Source: Negativicoccus massiliensis (GTDB taxonomy: Bacteria > Bacillota > Negativicutes > Veillonellales > Negativicoccaceae). Taken from it: a stretch of 64,000 bases of DNA. The translations under genes and the position numbers were made by a program. The notes below the pieces were generated by a model. It was given only the letters and a program-made list of their open reading frames with translations, searched no databases and was not told the DNA's origin. The stretch is taken from NCBI GenBank assembly GCA_900155405.1, contig LT700188.1, forward strand, positions 434,001 through 498,000. Reading direction: 5' to 3'. Position 1 is the first letter of the stretch. The number at the start of each line of letters is the position of its first letter. Positions 26,309 through 35,444 of the stretch are shown piece after piece.

Positions 26309-27031
26309 ATGTTACGAAAATGGATTTTAGCAGGCTTACTTGCCACCGGTCTTACCGCCACTGGAATGTACGGCGTGCAGGCCGCTGTAATGGACGCTGC
26401 CGCACCGCAACGCACGGTCTCCGTCGAGGGGCAGGCGCAACGCGAGTTGGTTCCCAATAAAGCGCAGATGCGTTTCGGCATTGAAGGGCAAGGTGCGGAT
26501 GCCAGAGTGGCGAAAGAAGCCTACGATCAGCGCATGCAATCGGTAGTGGCTGCCCTTAAAGCGGCCGGCGTAAAAGATAAGGACTTGAAAACCGCCAACT
26601 TCTTAATTATGCCGGTATATGTGCATCCGGAAGACAATATACCGAGAATTAAAGCGTATCGTGTGACCAACGAAATCGTCTTTGAAACGAAAGACACCGC
26701 TCTTTTGAGCCGTGTGTTGGACTGCGTTGTAAGCGCGGGCGCCAACACGGTTTCCGATGTTCAGTTTGTCGTGGATCAACCGCAACAGTTGAAAGACGAA
26801 TTACTGGCCGAAGCCATTGCCAACGGTCGTCGCACCGCGCAAATAATGGCGCGCGCGGGACATGCTCGTCTGGGACGCCTGATGAATGCCAGCGTCGCTC
26901 CGACAAATGAATACTGGGCGGCGCCGATGATGGCTAAGGCAGCGTTTGATAACGCACCTTCCACACCTCTTTTCGCCGGCAATCAAAAGGTATCGATGCG
27001 CGTCAGCCTCGTGTTTGAGTTAGTCGACTAA
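26309..27031 (+). CDS. SIMPL-domain (DUF541) periplasmic protein
   Basis: 240 residues with a signal peptide (about 1-25, ends VQA). The SIMPL fold follows: RTVSVEGQAQRELVPNKAQMRFGIE, then AALKAAGVKDKDLKTANF, then the terminal strand VSMRVSLVFEL. Related proteins in Gram-negatives (YggE, BP26) are periplasmic and linked to oxidative stress. GGAGGG lies before the ATG. It is followed 10 bp later by a flavin reductase-like gene, so the two are probably one operon. Confidence 0.85.
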   Translation: MLRKWILAGLLATGLTATGMYGVQAAVMDAAAPQRTVSVEGQAQRELVPNKAQMRFGIEGQGADARVAKEAYDQRMQSVVAALKAAGVKDKDLKTANFLIMPVYVHPEDNIPRIKAYRVTNEIVFETKDTALLSRVLDCVVSAGANTVSDVQFVVDQPQQLKDELLAEAIANGRRTAQIMARAGHARLGRLMNASVAPTNEYWAAPMMAKAAFDNAPSTPLFAGNQKVSMRVSLVFELVD

Positions 27032-27041
27032 AAGAGTTCAT

Positions 27042-27563
27042 ATGGCGACAGAATGGAATACTCTGACCCCCGCCGAAGCCGCCGCCAAATTTGTCGGCGC
27101 TGTGCGCGGCGGTGTATTTTTAACGACAGGCACGCTTACCGAGGCCAACTCGATGTATTTAAACTGGGGTTCGATCGGTTACCGTTGGCGGCGATATGTT
27201 GTCACGATCTGTGTAAAGCCGTCACGATATACGCATGAACTTTTAGAAAAAAGAAATGAATTTACGATCTCCGTCCCCTTGCGTGATGATTACCGCGCGA
27301 TGCTTCAATATTGCGGTACGCACAGCGGTCGCGACGAAGATAAAATAACCGCTGCGGGTCTGACTCTTTGCGCTCCCAAACGAGGCAACACACCGGTGTT
27401 AGGCGGTACCGGATGGCTTCATTTGGAATGTCGTACTTTGCAGTCGTTGGCATTCCCTAAAGAGAGTTTGGATCCGGAAGTATTCAGTTTCTTTTATGAT
27501 CGTGAGCCGGATGATGTACATACATTTTATGTAGCGGAAATCATGAGTGCTTACGAAGTATGA
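27042..27563 (+). CDS. Flavin reductase-like (FMN-binding split-barrel) protein
   Basis: 173-residue cytoplasmic protein. The flavin reductase-like domain shows [26 protein letters not shown], then [27 protein letters not shown], as in the NADH:FMN oxidoreductase group. The split barrel normally binds FMN; the substrate is unknown. Second gene of the SIMPL operon, followed by a hairpin terminator. Confidence 0.85.
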   Translation: MATEWNTLTPAEAAAKFVGAVRGGVFLTTGTLTEANSMYLNWGSIGYRWRRYVVTICVKPSRYTHELLEKRNEFTISVPLRDDYRAMLQYCGTHSGRDEDKITAAGLTLCAPKRGNTPVLGGTGWLHLECRTLQSLAFPKESLDPEVFSFFYDREPDDVHTFYVAEIMSAYEV

Positions 27564-27572
27564 TTTTTTTGC

Positions 27573-27606
27573 AAATAGCCGTTCTTTTGAGCGGCTATTT
27601 TCTTTT
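27573..27606 (+). terminator. Terminator after the flavin reductase-like gene
   Basis: Arms AAATAGCCG / CGGCTATTT around a 10-base loop, followed by TTTTCTTTTT. Confidence 0.8.
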
Positions 27607-27633
27607 TGTGTATCACAAAAATACATTTGTCTA

Positions 27634-27662
27634 TTGTCTTTCCACACTTATTTCGCTATAAT
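27634..27662 (+). promoter_or_regulatory. sstT promoter
   Basis: TTGTCT (27634-27639), 17 bp, TATAAT (27657-27662). Confidence 0.7.
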
Positions 27663-27690
27663 AAGCGTATTAAATTGTGGAGGGATGAAG

Positions 27691-28911
27691 ATGATTAAAA
27701 ACTTTTGGCGCTGGGTCAATGAAACCAGCTTGGTAAAATTGATCCTGGTCGGGATCATCTTGGGTATTCTGCTCGCCGTATTTATTCCCCAATGGGCAGC
27801 GTCCGTTTCTATTTTGGGCACATTATTCGTTAATGCGTTAAAAGCGGTTGCGCCTGTTCTTGTATTTGTCCTCGTAATGGCGGCACTGGCAACCAAACGC
27901 GCAGGTACTTCCAGCAACATGCGGCCGATCCTGGTACTTTATATTGTGGGCACTTTCGTCGCATCACTGACGGCTGTCGCGGCCTCTTTCCTGTTTCCGA
28001 CGGCCTTACAGCTGCAAGTCACCGATGCACAGCTCGCTCCGCCGAGTAATATTATCGAAGTCATCCGTACTGTCGTTCTAAATATCGTCGACAATCCCGT
28101 GCATGCGCTCATGAATGCCAACTACATCGGCATATTGGCCTGGGCAAGCGTCATGGGGATTGCGCTCCGTCAGGCCAACGACACAACGAAACAGTTGATC
28201 TCGGATTTCGCGCAAGTGATCACACAATTGGTACAATGGGTATTACGCTTTGCTCCGCTCGGTATTTTCGGCTTAGTCGCATCCACCATTGCCGAAAGCG
28301 GCTTCGATGCCCTCATCGGTTATGTAAAATTGCTTTCGGTATTGCTTGGCTGCTTCTTCTTCATCGCGTTGGTGATGAATCCTTTGATCGCATTTATCAA
28401 AATGCGCATCAATCCGTATCCGCTTGTTTTGACAACTCTGCGTGAAAGCGGTTTGTACGCCTTTTTCACACGCAGTTCCGCCGCGAATATTCCGGTTAAT
28501 ATGAACCTTTGCCAAAAGCTCGGCCTGGATGAAGATACATATTCCGTATCCATTCCGCTGGGTGCCACCATTAACATGGCGGGCGCAGCAATCACCATTG
28601 CGGTGCTGACACTTTCTGCCGTGCATACACTCAATATTCCGGTCGATTTTGCGACGGCGTTTCTCCTCTGTGTCATTTCTGCCGTCGGCGCCTGCGGCGC
28701 GTCCGGTGTGGCGGGCGGTTCGCTTTTACTGATTCCGTTGGCCTGCAGCCTGTTCGGCATCAGCAATGACATCGCCATGCAAGTCGTCGGTGTCGGTTTT
28801 ATCATCGGTGTTTTGCAAGACTCCTGCGAAACCGCTTTAAACTCTTCCAGCGACGTGCTTTTTACCGCTGTTGCAGAGTTTGCCGAACGTCGTAAAGAAG
28901 GTCGTTTATAG
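27691..28911 (+). CDS. sstT: Serine/threonine:sodium symporter SstT
   Basis: Dicarboxylate/amino acid:cation symporter family, importing serine or threonine with Na+. 406 residues with about eight TM helices and two re-entrant hairpins. Seen: [20 protein letters not shown] (hairpin 1, serine-rich) and [14 protein letters not shown] (TM7 Na-binding NMxG). The C-terminal [18 protein letters not shown] block is typical of SstT. The start at 27691 lies 7 bases after GGAGG; the ATG at 27685 is too close. It has its own promoter and terminator. Confidence 0.92.
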   Translation: MIKNFWRWVNETSLVKLILVGIILGILLAVFIPQWAASVSILGTLFVNALKAVAPVLVFVLVMAALATKRAGTSSNMRPILVLYIVGTFVASLTAVAASFLFPTALQLQVTDAQLAPPSNIIEVIRTVVLNIVDNPVHALMNANYIGILAWASVMGIALRQANDTTKQLISDFAQVITQLVQWVLRFAPLGIFGLVASTIAESGFDALIGYVKLLSVLLGCFFFIALVMNPLIAFIKMRINPYPLVLTTLRESGLYAFFTRSSAANIPVNMNLCQKLGLDEDTYSVSIPLGATINMAGAAITIAVLTLSAVHTLNIPVDFATAFLLCVISAVGACGASGVAGGSLLLIPLACSLFGISNDIAMQVVGVGFIIGVLQDSCETALNSSSDVLFTAVAEFAERRKEGRL

Positions 28912-28921
28912 TTACTGAAAT

Positions 28922-28955
28922 AAAAAACGGTATCCTCGAATGGATACCGTTTTTT
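28922..28955. terminator. Bidirectional terminator between sstT and the disulfide reductase gene
   Basis: Stem AAAAAACGGTATCC / GGATACCGTTTTTT with a 6-base loop, between convergent genes. Confidence 0.9.
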
Positions 28956-28958
28956 ATT

Positions 28959-30476
28959 TTATACTTTACCTTCCACAAAATATCTGGTCCACATCGAAAC
29001 TTCATTTAAGCTCGGATGCGGTGCCATCGTTTCACTCACCGTTTGCACACGTTGCGGCAAAAGCTCACGAACTAAACCTCGCTCGCGCAATTTCTGCACC
29101 GTCTCCGAACCGATTTCATGATGAATCGGCGTCAGTTCCATAGTCCCTGCATTCAACAGATTCACATACGGCTGGAGTAAAACAGAAGCCTGATAACCAA
29201 CCATATGAGCGCCCAAAATAATTTGCGTCGGACGATCAATCACCAGCTTGATAAATCCGTCTTCCGGACTCCCGTGCGTGATGCCGAGCGCATAGGCTTT
29301 GACCGTCTCAGAGTAATAATGTAACGCGGTCTGTACTTCATATCCCTGTTCTTTAGCTGCTTTTTCCGTCAAGCCCACATGCGCCACTTCCGGATGCGTA
29401 TAGGTAACGACCGGAACATTTGTGTAGTTTGCCCAGCGCCATTTTTGCGGATCTTTCTCTTCATACAAATTATGGGCAATAATGTCCGCTTCATAGTTTG
29501 CTTTGTGCCGAAACGGCGCCTGTCCATTTACATCTCCCAACGCATAAACACCCGTTTGAGACGTTTCCAAAAATTCGTTTGTAATAATATTTCCTTTATT
29601 GTCCGTTTTAATTTCCGTCTTTGCCAAGTCCAGCCAATCTGTATTAGGGATAATCCCCGAGGCGACGAAAACAACATCCGTGGTAAAGGTTTTATTTTCT
29701 TTCGTTTTCCGATCGCTGATCACACAACGGATCTTCTCCCCGTCTTTGCGGACACTTTCTACCGACTGATTGGTATAAACGGTAACACCCGCATTTCGCA
29801 AGGACCGCAAAATAAATTCCGAAATTTTAGGTTCTTCGCGCGGCACAAGATATTGATTATGCTGCACCAAAGTCACGTTGACGCCCAATGCGGAAAAACT
29901 GTGCGCAAATTCGGTACCGATCGGACCGCCGCCCAAAATCGTCATGGTCTCCGGCAAGGTTTTGAGAAAACGATCACCGAAAAAAGATTCGCTTGTTAAG
30001 TATGGAATGGTTTCCAAACCGGGCACATCGGGAATATTGGTGCGCGCCCCCACTCCCAACACAATGATCGGTGCGGTAATATCTGCCGTCTTACTTGCGT
30101 CACAAGTGACTTGGAGTGTATCTTTACTGATAAATTTTGCGGTGCCGTGATACACATCCAAATTTTCGCGTTGCTCATAATCTTTCGCCATAGTTTGCGA
30201 AACGTTGATTTGTTTCCAAAGCCGTCGCGAAATAACCTCCCAATCGAGCGTCGGTTTTTTTCCTTTAACGCCCATTTCCTCCCAACGTTCCGTATCCCGC
30301 AAGGCATCCGCCGCCGTTACCATAACCTTGGTCGGAATGCAGCCATGATTGAGGCAGGTACCGCCAAATTTAGCGCGTTCCACTACCGCTACTTTTTGAC
30401 CGTGTTGCAACGCAGTTTCCAGCACGGTCAAAGCGGCTCCGGTACCTACTACGATCAAATCATATTTTTTTACCAT
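28959..30476 (-). CDS. Pyridine nucleotide-disulfide oxidoreductase (dihydrolipoyl dehydrogenase / mercuric reductase-like)
   Basis: 505-residue FAD enzyme. FAD-binding VVGTGAAL, redox-active disulfide GGTCLNHGCIPTK, NAD(P)-binding GGGPIGTEFA, second FAD motif GVYALGDVNGQ, and dimerisation domain ending HPSLNE. In the family that His-Glu pair is the catalytic base in dihydrolipoamide dehydrogenase. No lipoyl-domain or mer genes are adjacent, so the disulfide substrate is uncertain. The start at 30476 follows GGGAG. The gene is convergent with sstT and divergent from the sirtuin gene. Confidence 0.88.
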   Translation of the reverse strand: MVKKYDLIVVGTGAALTVLETALQHGQKVAVVERAKFGGTCLNHGCIPTKVMVTAADALRDTERWEEMGVKGKKPTLDWEVISRRLWKQINVSQTMAKDYEQRENLDVYHGTAKFISKDTLQVTCDASKTADITAPIIVLGVGARTNIPDVPGLETIPYLTSESFFGDRFLKTLPETMTILGGGPIGTEFAHSFSALGVNVTLVQHNQYLVPREEPKISEFILRSLRNAGVTVYTNQSVESVRKDGEKIRCVISDRKTKENKTFTTDVVFVASGIIPNTDWLDLAKTEIKTDNKGNIITNEFLETSQTGVYALGDVNGQAPFRHKANYEADIIAHNLYEEKDPQKWRWANYTNVPVVTYTHPEVAHVGLTEKAAKEQGYEVQTALHYYSETVKAYALGITHGSPEDGFIKLVIDRPTQIILGAHMVGYQASVLLQPYVNLLNAGTMELTPIHHEIGSETVQKLRERGLVRELLPQRVQTVSETMAPHPSLNEVSMWTRYFVEGKV

Positions 30477-30554
30477 ACTATCTCCCATCATTTGCATTCA
30501 TAATTACTCATTTCTTTTATTTTAGCACGAGCGCGAAAATAGATTTTTTACAGA

Positions 30555-30563
30555 TGCTATAAT
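30555..30563 (+). promoter_or_regulatory. Extended -10 promoter of the sirtuin gene
   Basis: TGC then TATAAT (30558-30563), 30 bp before the start codon. Confidence 0.6.
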
Positions 30564-30593
30564 GAAAGAAACGGTAATGCAAAGGAGGTCGCT

Positions 30594-31364
30594 ATGACAC
30601 GCACAAATGCATCCTATCAAGAGCGATTGAAAGCATTTCAAAATCTTTTACAAAACCATCAGCGCATCGTTTTTTTCGGCGGTGCCGGCGTCTCTACCGA
30701 ATCCGATATTCCGGATTTTCGCGGGACACATGGTCTTTTTAACCGCGACACGGGTACGCCCTACTCGGCGGAAGAAATGGTCTCGCATCATTTCTATGTC
30801 GAGCATCCAGAAGAATTTTTCAGCAACTACAAAGTGCGCCAAGGCATGATGAAGGATGTACAACCGAATCGCGCCCATATAATGCTCGCCAAATTAGAAA
30901 AACTGGGGAAACTCCAAGCGATCATCACGCAAAATATCGACGGTTTGCACCAACGCGCCGGCAGCCAAACCGTTTACGAACTGCACGGCTCCATTCATCG
31001 CAATTACTGCACCAAATGCCATGCATTATACTCCATTGACGAGATTATCGAACGCAGTGCCCCGATACCGCATTGCGATAAATGTGGTGGCATTATCAAG
31101 CCGGATGTCGTTTTATTTGAAGAGCCGTTGGATAATGATACGGTTTCCCATGCGATTCGGGCGATTCGTGAGGCCGATATGCTGATTATCGGCGGCACCA
31201 GTTTAGTGGTTTGGCCGGCTGCCGGATTCATTCATGAATTTGGCGGTGATGCAGTAGTCTTGATTAATCAGGACTCCACTCCGCGCGATCAAGCGGCCAA
31301 TATTTTATTTCGAGAGTCTATCGGTCAGGTATTGGAGGACGCGATCTCGCCTTTACTTATATAA
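30594..31364 (+). CDS. NAD-dependent protein deacylase, Sir2 family
   Basis: Removes acyl groups from lysines using NAD, giving nicotinamide and O-acyl-ADP-ribose. 256 residues: NAD-binding GAGVSTESDIPDFRG (the usual Gly before IPDF is Asp here), catalytic His in TQNIDGLHQRAG / YELHGSIHRN, a four-Cys zinc site (CTKC ... CDKC) and IIGGTSLVVWPAA. AAAGGAGG precedes the ATG. It is monocistronic with its own hairpin. Acyl preference cannot be read from sequence. Confidence 0.94.
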   Translation: MTRTNASYQERLKAFQNLLQNHQRIVFFGGAGVSTESDIPDFRGTHGLFNRDTGTPYSAEEMVSHHFYVEHPEEFFSNYKVRQGMMKDVQPNRAHIMLAKLEKLGKLQAIITQNIDGLHQRAGSQTVYELHGSIHRNYCTKCHALYSIDEIIERSAPIPHCDKCGGIIKPDVVLFEEPLDNDTVSHAIRAIREADMLIIGGTSLVVWPAAGFIHEFGGDAVVLINQDSTPRDQAANILFRESIGQVLEDAISPLLI

Positions 31365-31390
31365 AAAACACGGCGTACGCCGTGTTTTTT
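31363..31390. terminator. Terminator after the sirtuin gene
   Basis: Perfect palindrome AAAAAACACGGCGT / ACGCCGTGTTTTTT directly after the stop codon; may also serve the convergent membrane-protein gene. Confidence 0.88.
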
Positions 31391-31413
31391 TATTTCTATT
31401 GTTTCGTGTTTTC

Positions 31414-31992
31414 TTATTGATTCTTTTGCGGATGGTGTTTTGCCGCCACTTCTGTGCGACGTTTACGGGCACGATTACGACCGACTTTAATTTGCGGTAG
31501 CGGTCCGCCGATGACGTGGCGCAAGTGCTCCGGCCATGCATAATCGACGGCTAAAGCCAGCAACATAGCCAACAACGCCGCTACTGACCAAGGTACGAAA
31601 ATAGTCAACGCCTGGTCGCCGATCAGACACCACAATAAAAACAGTCCCATTCCGACTTGACCGATATAACCCCAGCCAATGGCATATGCATAGCGAAGCC
31701 AGCCGCTGTTTTTCTTTTGCTCCATTACGGTTCCGAAGTAATAAGCAGCGGTACCGACCGAAATCGCGAGCATCAAATGTCCGGCGATCCCCAGCGGTAA
31801 CCCCTGCCAATAGCCGACCATAACAAAACCGATAAACCCGACCAATGCACCGATAATCGGTGCCATAATGAGTGCCGCCAAATAAGGAGCAAACGCTGTT
31901 AAATTAACATACGGAATAATTTGCAAACCCATTCCGGCGATGCAAACCATAATGTACGCAAAAGAAAATAAGACAAGACGTTGACGTGACAT
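31414..31992 (-). CDS. Six-TM integral membrane protein, possibly an ECF-type S component
   Basis: 192 residues. About six hydrophobic segments span residues 5-150, with polar and glycine-rich loops (APYLAALIMAPIIGALVGFIGF, WQGLPLGIAGHLML). A strongly basic cytoplasmic tail follows (KVGRNRARKRRTEV). Size and pattern resemble substrate-binding S components of ECF vitamin transporters, but I cannot name a subfamily and no ATPase or EcfT gene is adjacent. Treat as a hypothetical membrane protein. Confidence 0.5.
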   Translation of the reverse strand: MSRQRLVLFSFAYIMVCIAGMGLQIIPYVNLTAFAPYLAALIMAPIIGALVGFIGFVMVGYWQGLPLGIAGHLMLAISVGTAAYYFGTVMEQKKNSGWLRYAYAIGWGYIGQVGMGLFLLWCLIGDQALTIFVPWSVAALLAMLLALAVDYAWPEHLRHVIGGPLPQIKVGRNRARKRRTEVAAKHHPQKNQ

Positions 31993-32063
31993 GTAAAAGC
32001 TCCATTTCTAAACGTAAGTTATTTAGATTATAACATTTCACTTCCGCTTCGCCAACTGCCCCC

Positions 32064-32115
32064 AATCATGCAATAAAAAAGTGCTGCATATGCAGCACTT
32101 TTTTATTGCATGATT
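32064..32115. terminator. 52-bp perfect palindrome acting as the tuf terminator
   Basis: Two exact 26-bp arms (first begins AATCATGCAATAAAAAAGTG) meet at 32089/32090 without a spacer. The right end overlaps the tuf stop codon. The central GTGCTGCAT stem with a T-run on the minus strand is a good intrinsic terminator; the outer AATCATGCAAT arms extend it unusually far. Confidence 0.9.
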
Positions 32116-33301
32116 ATTTTTCGATAGCGCTGACAACGCCTGCACCGACGGTGTGACCGCCTTCACGAATCGCGAAACGCAAACCTTCTTCGATCGCGAT
32201 CGGCGTGATCAGTTCGATTTTCATCGTGACGTTGTCGCCCGGCATGCACATTTCTGTGCCTTCCGGCAGTTCAATGTTGCCCGTTACGTCCGTGGTACGG
32301 AAGTAGAATTGCGGACGATATCCGTTAAAGAACGGGGTGTGACGGCCGCCTTCTTCTTTCGTCAATACGTATACTTCCGCCGTGAATTTCGTGTGCGGAT
32401 GAATGGTGCCCGGTTTCGCCAGTACCTGACCGCGTTCGATGTCCGTACGTTCAATACCGCGCAACAGCGCGCCGATGTTGTCGCCGGCGACCGCCTGATC
32501 CAAGATCTTGCGGAACATTTCTACGCCCGTTACTACCGTGCTGGTCGGTTTGTCCTGCATGCCGACGATTTCTACGGTGTCACCGACTTTGACTTCACCG
32601 CGTTCTACACGGCCGGTAGCTACCGTACCGCGTCCGGTGATGGTGAAGATGTCTTCGACCGGCATGATGAACGGTTTGTCCGTGTCACGTTGCGGGGTCG
32701 GAATGTACGCATCTACCTGCGCCATGAGTTCTTTGATTTTTTCTTCCGCTTCCGCATCGCCCTGCAAGGCTTTCAGCGCGGAACCGACTACGACCGGAAT
32801 GTCGTCGCCCGGGAAGTCGTAGCTCGAGAGCAGTTCACGGACTTCCATTTCAACGAGTTCCAAGAGTTCCGGATCGTCGACCTGGTCGGCTTTGTTCAAG
32901 AATACGACCATGGCCGGTACGCCTACCTGGCGAGCCAAGAGGATGTGTTCACGCGTCTGCGGCATCGGGCCGTCCGCGGCCGATACTACGAGGATCGCGC
33001 CGTCCATCTGCGCGGCGCCGGTGATCATGTTTTTAACATAGTCAGCGTGACCCGGGCAGTCTACGTGAGCGTAGTGACGGTTCTCGGTTTCGTATTCTAC
33101 GTGCGAGGTGTTGATGGTAATGCCGCGTTCGCGTTCTTCCGGCGCTTTGTCGATCTGGTTGTAGTCCTGGAATTCCGCTTGGCCGCTTTCCGCGAGAACT
33201 TTCGTAATCGCTGCGGTCAGGGTCGTTTTACCATGGTCAACGTGACCGATGGTACCGATATTAACGTGCGGTTTGCTGCGTTCAAAATGTGCTTTTGCCA
33301 T
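32114..33301 (-). CDS. tuf: Elongation factor Tu
   Basis: GTPase that delivers aminoacyl-tRNA to the ribosome. 395 residues: G1 GHVDHGKT, G3 [13 protein letters not shown]4 NKADQVDD, then domains 2 and 3 ([43 protein letters not shown]). A stand-alone gene downstream of a tRNA cluster, with its own promoter. A second tuf copy in a str operon is possible elsewhere. Confidence 0.99.
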   Translation of the reverse strand: MAKAHFERSKPHVNIGTIGHVDHGKTTLTAAITKVLAESGQAEFQDYNQIDKAPEERERGITINTSHVEYETENRHYAHVDCPGHADYVKNMITGAAQMDGAILVVSAADGPMPQTREHILLARQVGVPAMVVFLNKADQVDDPELLELVEMEVRELLSSYDFPGDDIPVVVGSALKALQGDAEAEEKIKELMAQVDAYIPTPQRDTDKPFIMPVEDIFTITGRGTVATGRVERGEVKVGDTVEIVGMQDKPTSTVVTGVEMFRKILDQAVAGDNIGALLRGIERTDIERGQVLAKPGTIHPHTKFTAEVYVLTKEEGGRHTPFFNGYRPQFYFRTTDVTGNIELPEGTEMCMPGDNVTMKIELITPIAIEEGLRFAIREGGHTVGAGVVSAIEK

Positions 33302-33341
33302 AGGGGTAATTTCCTCCTTTGAATAAAAAATAGCTATTCAT

Positions 33342-33370
33342 ATTTTAACGCAAAAAAACAATAACGGCAA
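33342..33370 (-). promoter_or_regulatory. tuf promoter
   Basis: Minus strand TTGCCG (33365-33370), 17 bp, TAAAAT (33342-33347). Confidence 0.7.
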
Positions 33371-33392
33371 GGGTTTGCCAATTTTATATAAT

Positions 33393-33413
33393 AAAAAAAC
33401 CTCTCTGCAGAGG
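33393..33413 (-). terminator. Terminator of the tRNA cluster
   Basis: CCTCT / AGAGG stem with a 4-base loop followed by TTTTTTT on the minus strand, just past the last tRNA and before the tuf promoter. Confidence 0.8.
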
Positions 33414-33418
33414 TATAG

Positions 33419-33495
33419 TGGTGGCGGCGCAGGGATTTGAACCCCGGACACTGCGGGTATGAACCGCATGCTCTAGCCAACTGAGCTACGCCGCC
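33419..33495 (-). tRNA. tRNA-Met(CAT), elongator type
   Basis: Acceptor arms GGCGGCG / CGCCGCC, D-loop TAGCTCAGTTGGCTAGAGC, anticodon stem TGCGG / CCGCA with loop TTCATAC, T-loop GGTTCAAATCC. CCA is encoded. Position 1 pairs with 72, so elongator rather than initiator. Confidence 0.93.
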
Positions 33496-33499
33496 ATGC

Positions 33500-33575
33500 T
33501 GGAGCTGATGACCGGGATTGAACCGGTGACCTTATCCTTACCAAGGATACGCTCTACCGACTGAGCTACATCAGC
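33500..33575 (-). tRNA. tRNA-Thr(GGT)
   Basis: Acceptor GCTGATG / CATCAGC, anticodon arm TATCC-TTGGTAA-GGATA giving GGT, T-arm GGTTCAATCC, encoded CCA. Confidence 0.95.
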
Positions 33576-33614
33576 TTATCCTTTGGCAATTTATCTGAAA
33601 GGAATTAGATGACT

Positions 33615-33690
<76 letters not shown>

Positions 33691-33698
33691 ATGTTCAA

Positions 33699-33784
33699 TG
33701 GTGGAGGGAGAAGGATTCGAACCTTCGAAGGCAATAGCCGGCAGATTTACAGTCTGCTCCCTTTGGCCGCTCGGGAATCCCTCC
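33699..33784 (-). tRNA. tRNA-Tyr(GTA)
   Basis: Class II tRNA with a long variable arm. Anticodon arm GCAGA-CTGTAAA-TCTGC gives GTA. Acceptor GGAGGGA / TCCCTCC, CCA encoded. Confidence 0.95.
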
Positions 33785-33793
33785 ATGCAATGC

Positions 33794-33869
33794 TGGAGCT
33801 GGCGATAGGACTTGAACCCACAACCTACTGATTACAAATCAGTTGCTCTACCGATTGAGCTACGCCAGC
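33794..33869 (-). tRNA. tRNA-Thr(TGT)
   Basis: Acceptor GCTGGCG / CGCCAGC, anticodon arm ACTGA-TTTGTAA-TCAGT gives TGT, CCA encoded. First gene of the five-tRNA transcript. Confidence 0.95.
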
Positions 33870-33888
33870 ATGCGTCATAACAAAATTA

Positions 33889-33917
33889 ATTATACTGATG
33901 CGGTCGGGTCTTGTCAA
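33889..33917 (-). promoter_or_regulatory. Consensus promoter of the tRNA cluster
   Basis: Minus strand TTGACA (33912-33917), 17 bp, TATAAT (33889-33894): a perfect sigma-A promoter 20 bp before tRNA-Thr(TGT). Confidence 0.9.
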
Positions 33918-33982
33918 GTGCTTCTTTCCTTGCTCCTTTGTTTTGCTGACTTTCATAGTCTAACATAATTTTTGCGTTTTGG

Positions 33983-34216
33983 CTACTCTTTTTTGACAAA
34001 ATCTTCAGGGCTTTCTGCGATCTGAAGCGGAATTGCAAGCGATTGCAAAATGGCACAAACGTCCGCTTTAGTATCCTCGGTCGCGCGGACGCGAGCAATC
34101 CCCAGCCGGGGATCGACGGTCGTCACCACGCCTAAATATTCATACCCTTCCAAAATGCGTACAACATACGTAATATAGCGACGTTCTGTTTGAAAGTACA
34201 CTTCGCTGTCACCCAT
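33983..34216 (-). CDS. DUF4911 family protein
   Basis: 77-residue protein with an N-terminal strand-rich stretch (RRYITYVVRILEGYEYLGVVTTVDPRLGIARVRAT) matching the DUF4911 family as I recall it, found next to U32 peptidase genes in Negativicutes and Clostridia. It overlaps the U32 gene by 8 bp. Function unknown; context links it to tRNA hydroxylation or protein turnover. Confidence 0.7.
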   Translation of the reverse strand: MGDSEVYFQTERRYITYVVRILEGYEYLGVVTTVDPRLGIARVRATEDTKADVCAILQSLAIPLQIAESPEDFVKKE

Positions 34217-35435
34217 GGATTTGTCTCCGCATCAGGCTGTGTTTAGTAACCGCTTGCTGCATCAGCAGACGTACCAGCATACGCGGATGCGGCGCCCGGG
34301 AAATGGCTTCCCCTTCCCCGTCGGTCATCTGTTCGATTTTCTGCGTAAACACGTTTCCTTCCGGCGTGCGAAACTCAACGAGTTCACCGACCGCGAAATG
34401 GTTGCGCTGCTCGATAAGAGCCGTTTGAGTTGCCTCATCGTATTCCAAAACCAAGCCGATAAACTCATGGCTTTGCACGTTACTTGAGCTGCCGTAAATT
34501 TGATCCTGCTCGCTCGGTCTTCCCACAGCAAAACCGGTGGTATACGGTCGATGCGAAATTTTTTCCAATTCCTGATACCACTCCGGACGTACGTAGTAGT
34601 CGTCGCCCTCCCGCAAATACGCATCCAGCGCGCTTCGATAAACGCCGGTCACAGTGGCCACATAATGAGCGCTTTTCATGCGACCCTCGATTTTAAAGCT
34701 GGTGATCCCCGCTTCCGCCATCTTCGGGATCAGCGGCAATAAGCACAAGTCTTTGGAATTAAAAATATACGTTCCGCGTTCGTCTTCTTCGACGGGCCAA
34801 TATTCACCCGGTCGCGCTTCTTCCACCACACGATATTTGTAGCGGCAAGCCTGAATGCATTCGCCGCGATTAGAGTCACGCGTTTCTGAAAAATAGTTGC
34901 TCAAAAGGCATCGCCCCGAATAGGAAATGCACATCGCGCCGTGCACAAAACTTTCGATTTCAATGCCTGTTTTTTCGTGAATTTCCTTCGTTTCATCAAG
35001 GGACAGCTCTCTCGCCAGTACAATGCGACTCGCTCCCTGCTGCTGCCAGAAACGCGCCGCCGACCAGTTCGTAGTATTTGCCTGCGTAGAAACATGTAGT
35101 TCTGTATGCGGCGCATATTCTTTCGCCAGCATAAAAACTCCCGGATCGGAAATGATCAACGCATCCACTCCGAGCTGATCCAAGCTTTTCAAATAGTCAG
35201 GTAATTCCGGCAAATCCCGGTTATGCGCCATGATGTTCACCGTGACATATACTTTTTTGCCGCGTTCATGGGCAAATTGAATACCTTCCGCCATTTCAGC
35301 AGTATCGAAATTACCGCCATACGCGCGCAAACCGAATGCCTTACCGCCTAAGTATACGGCATCGGCTCCATACTCAATAGCGAATTTAAGTTTTTCCAAA
35401 TTGCCGGCTGGTGCCAGCAGTTCCAATGGTTTCAT
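34209..35435 (-). CDS. U32 peptidase-like tRNA uridine hydroxylase subunit (TrhP/YrrO-like)
   Basis: 408 residues. U32 signature with the clustered cysteines of this family: CISYSGRCLLSNY, then RGECIQACRYKY. N-terminal ELLAPAGNLEKLKFAIEYGADAVYLGG. In Bacillus the U32 proteins YrrN/YrrO (TrhP1/TrhP2) introduce 5-hydroxyuridine at position 34 of tRNAs, and yrrL(mltG)-yrrM(trmR)-yrrN-yrrO is one operon. The same order occurs here with a single U32 gene, which supports the tRNA role over proteolysis. It lies 9 bp after the methyltransferase gene. Confidence 0.85.
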   Translation of the reverse strand: MKPLELLAPAGNLEKLKFAIEYGADAVYLGGKAFGLRAYGGNFDTAEMAEGIQFAHERGKKVYVTVNIMAHNRDLPELPDYLKSLDQLGVDALIISDPGVFMLAKEYAPHTELHVSTQANTTNWSAARFWQQQGASRIVLARELSLDETKEIHEKTGIEIESFVHGAMCISYSGRCLLSNYFSETRDSNRGECIQACRYKYRVVEEARPGEYWPVEEDERGTYIFNSKDLCLLPLIPKMAEAGITSFKIEGRMKSAHYVATVTGVYRSALDAYLREGDDYYVRPEWYQELEKISHRPYTTGFAVGRPSEQDQIYGSSSNVQSHEFIGLVLEYDEATQTALIEQRNHFAVGELVEFRTPEGNVFTQKIEQMTDGEGEAISRAPHPRMLVRLLMQQAVTKHSLMRRQIHG

Positions 35436-35444
35436 ACTATGCTT

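Noticed and set aside
32153-33322. 389-codon open frame antisense to tuf
   Set aside because: Mirror of the highly codon-biased EF-Tu gene; Arg/Phe/Val-rich translation with no recognisable domain and no ribosome-binding site.
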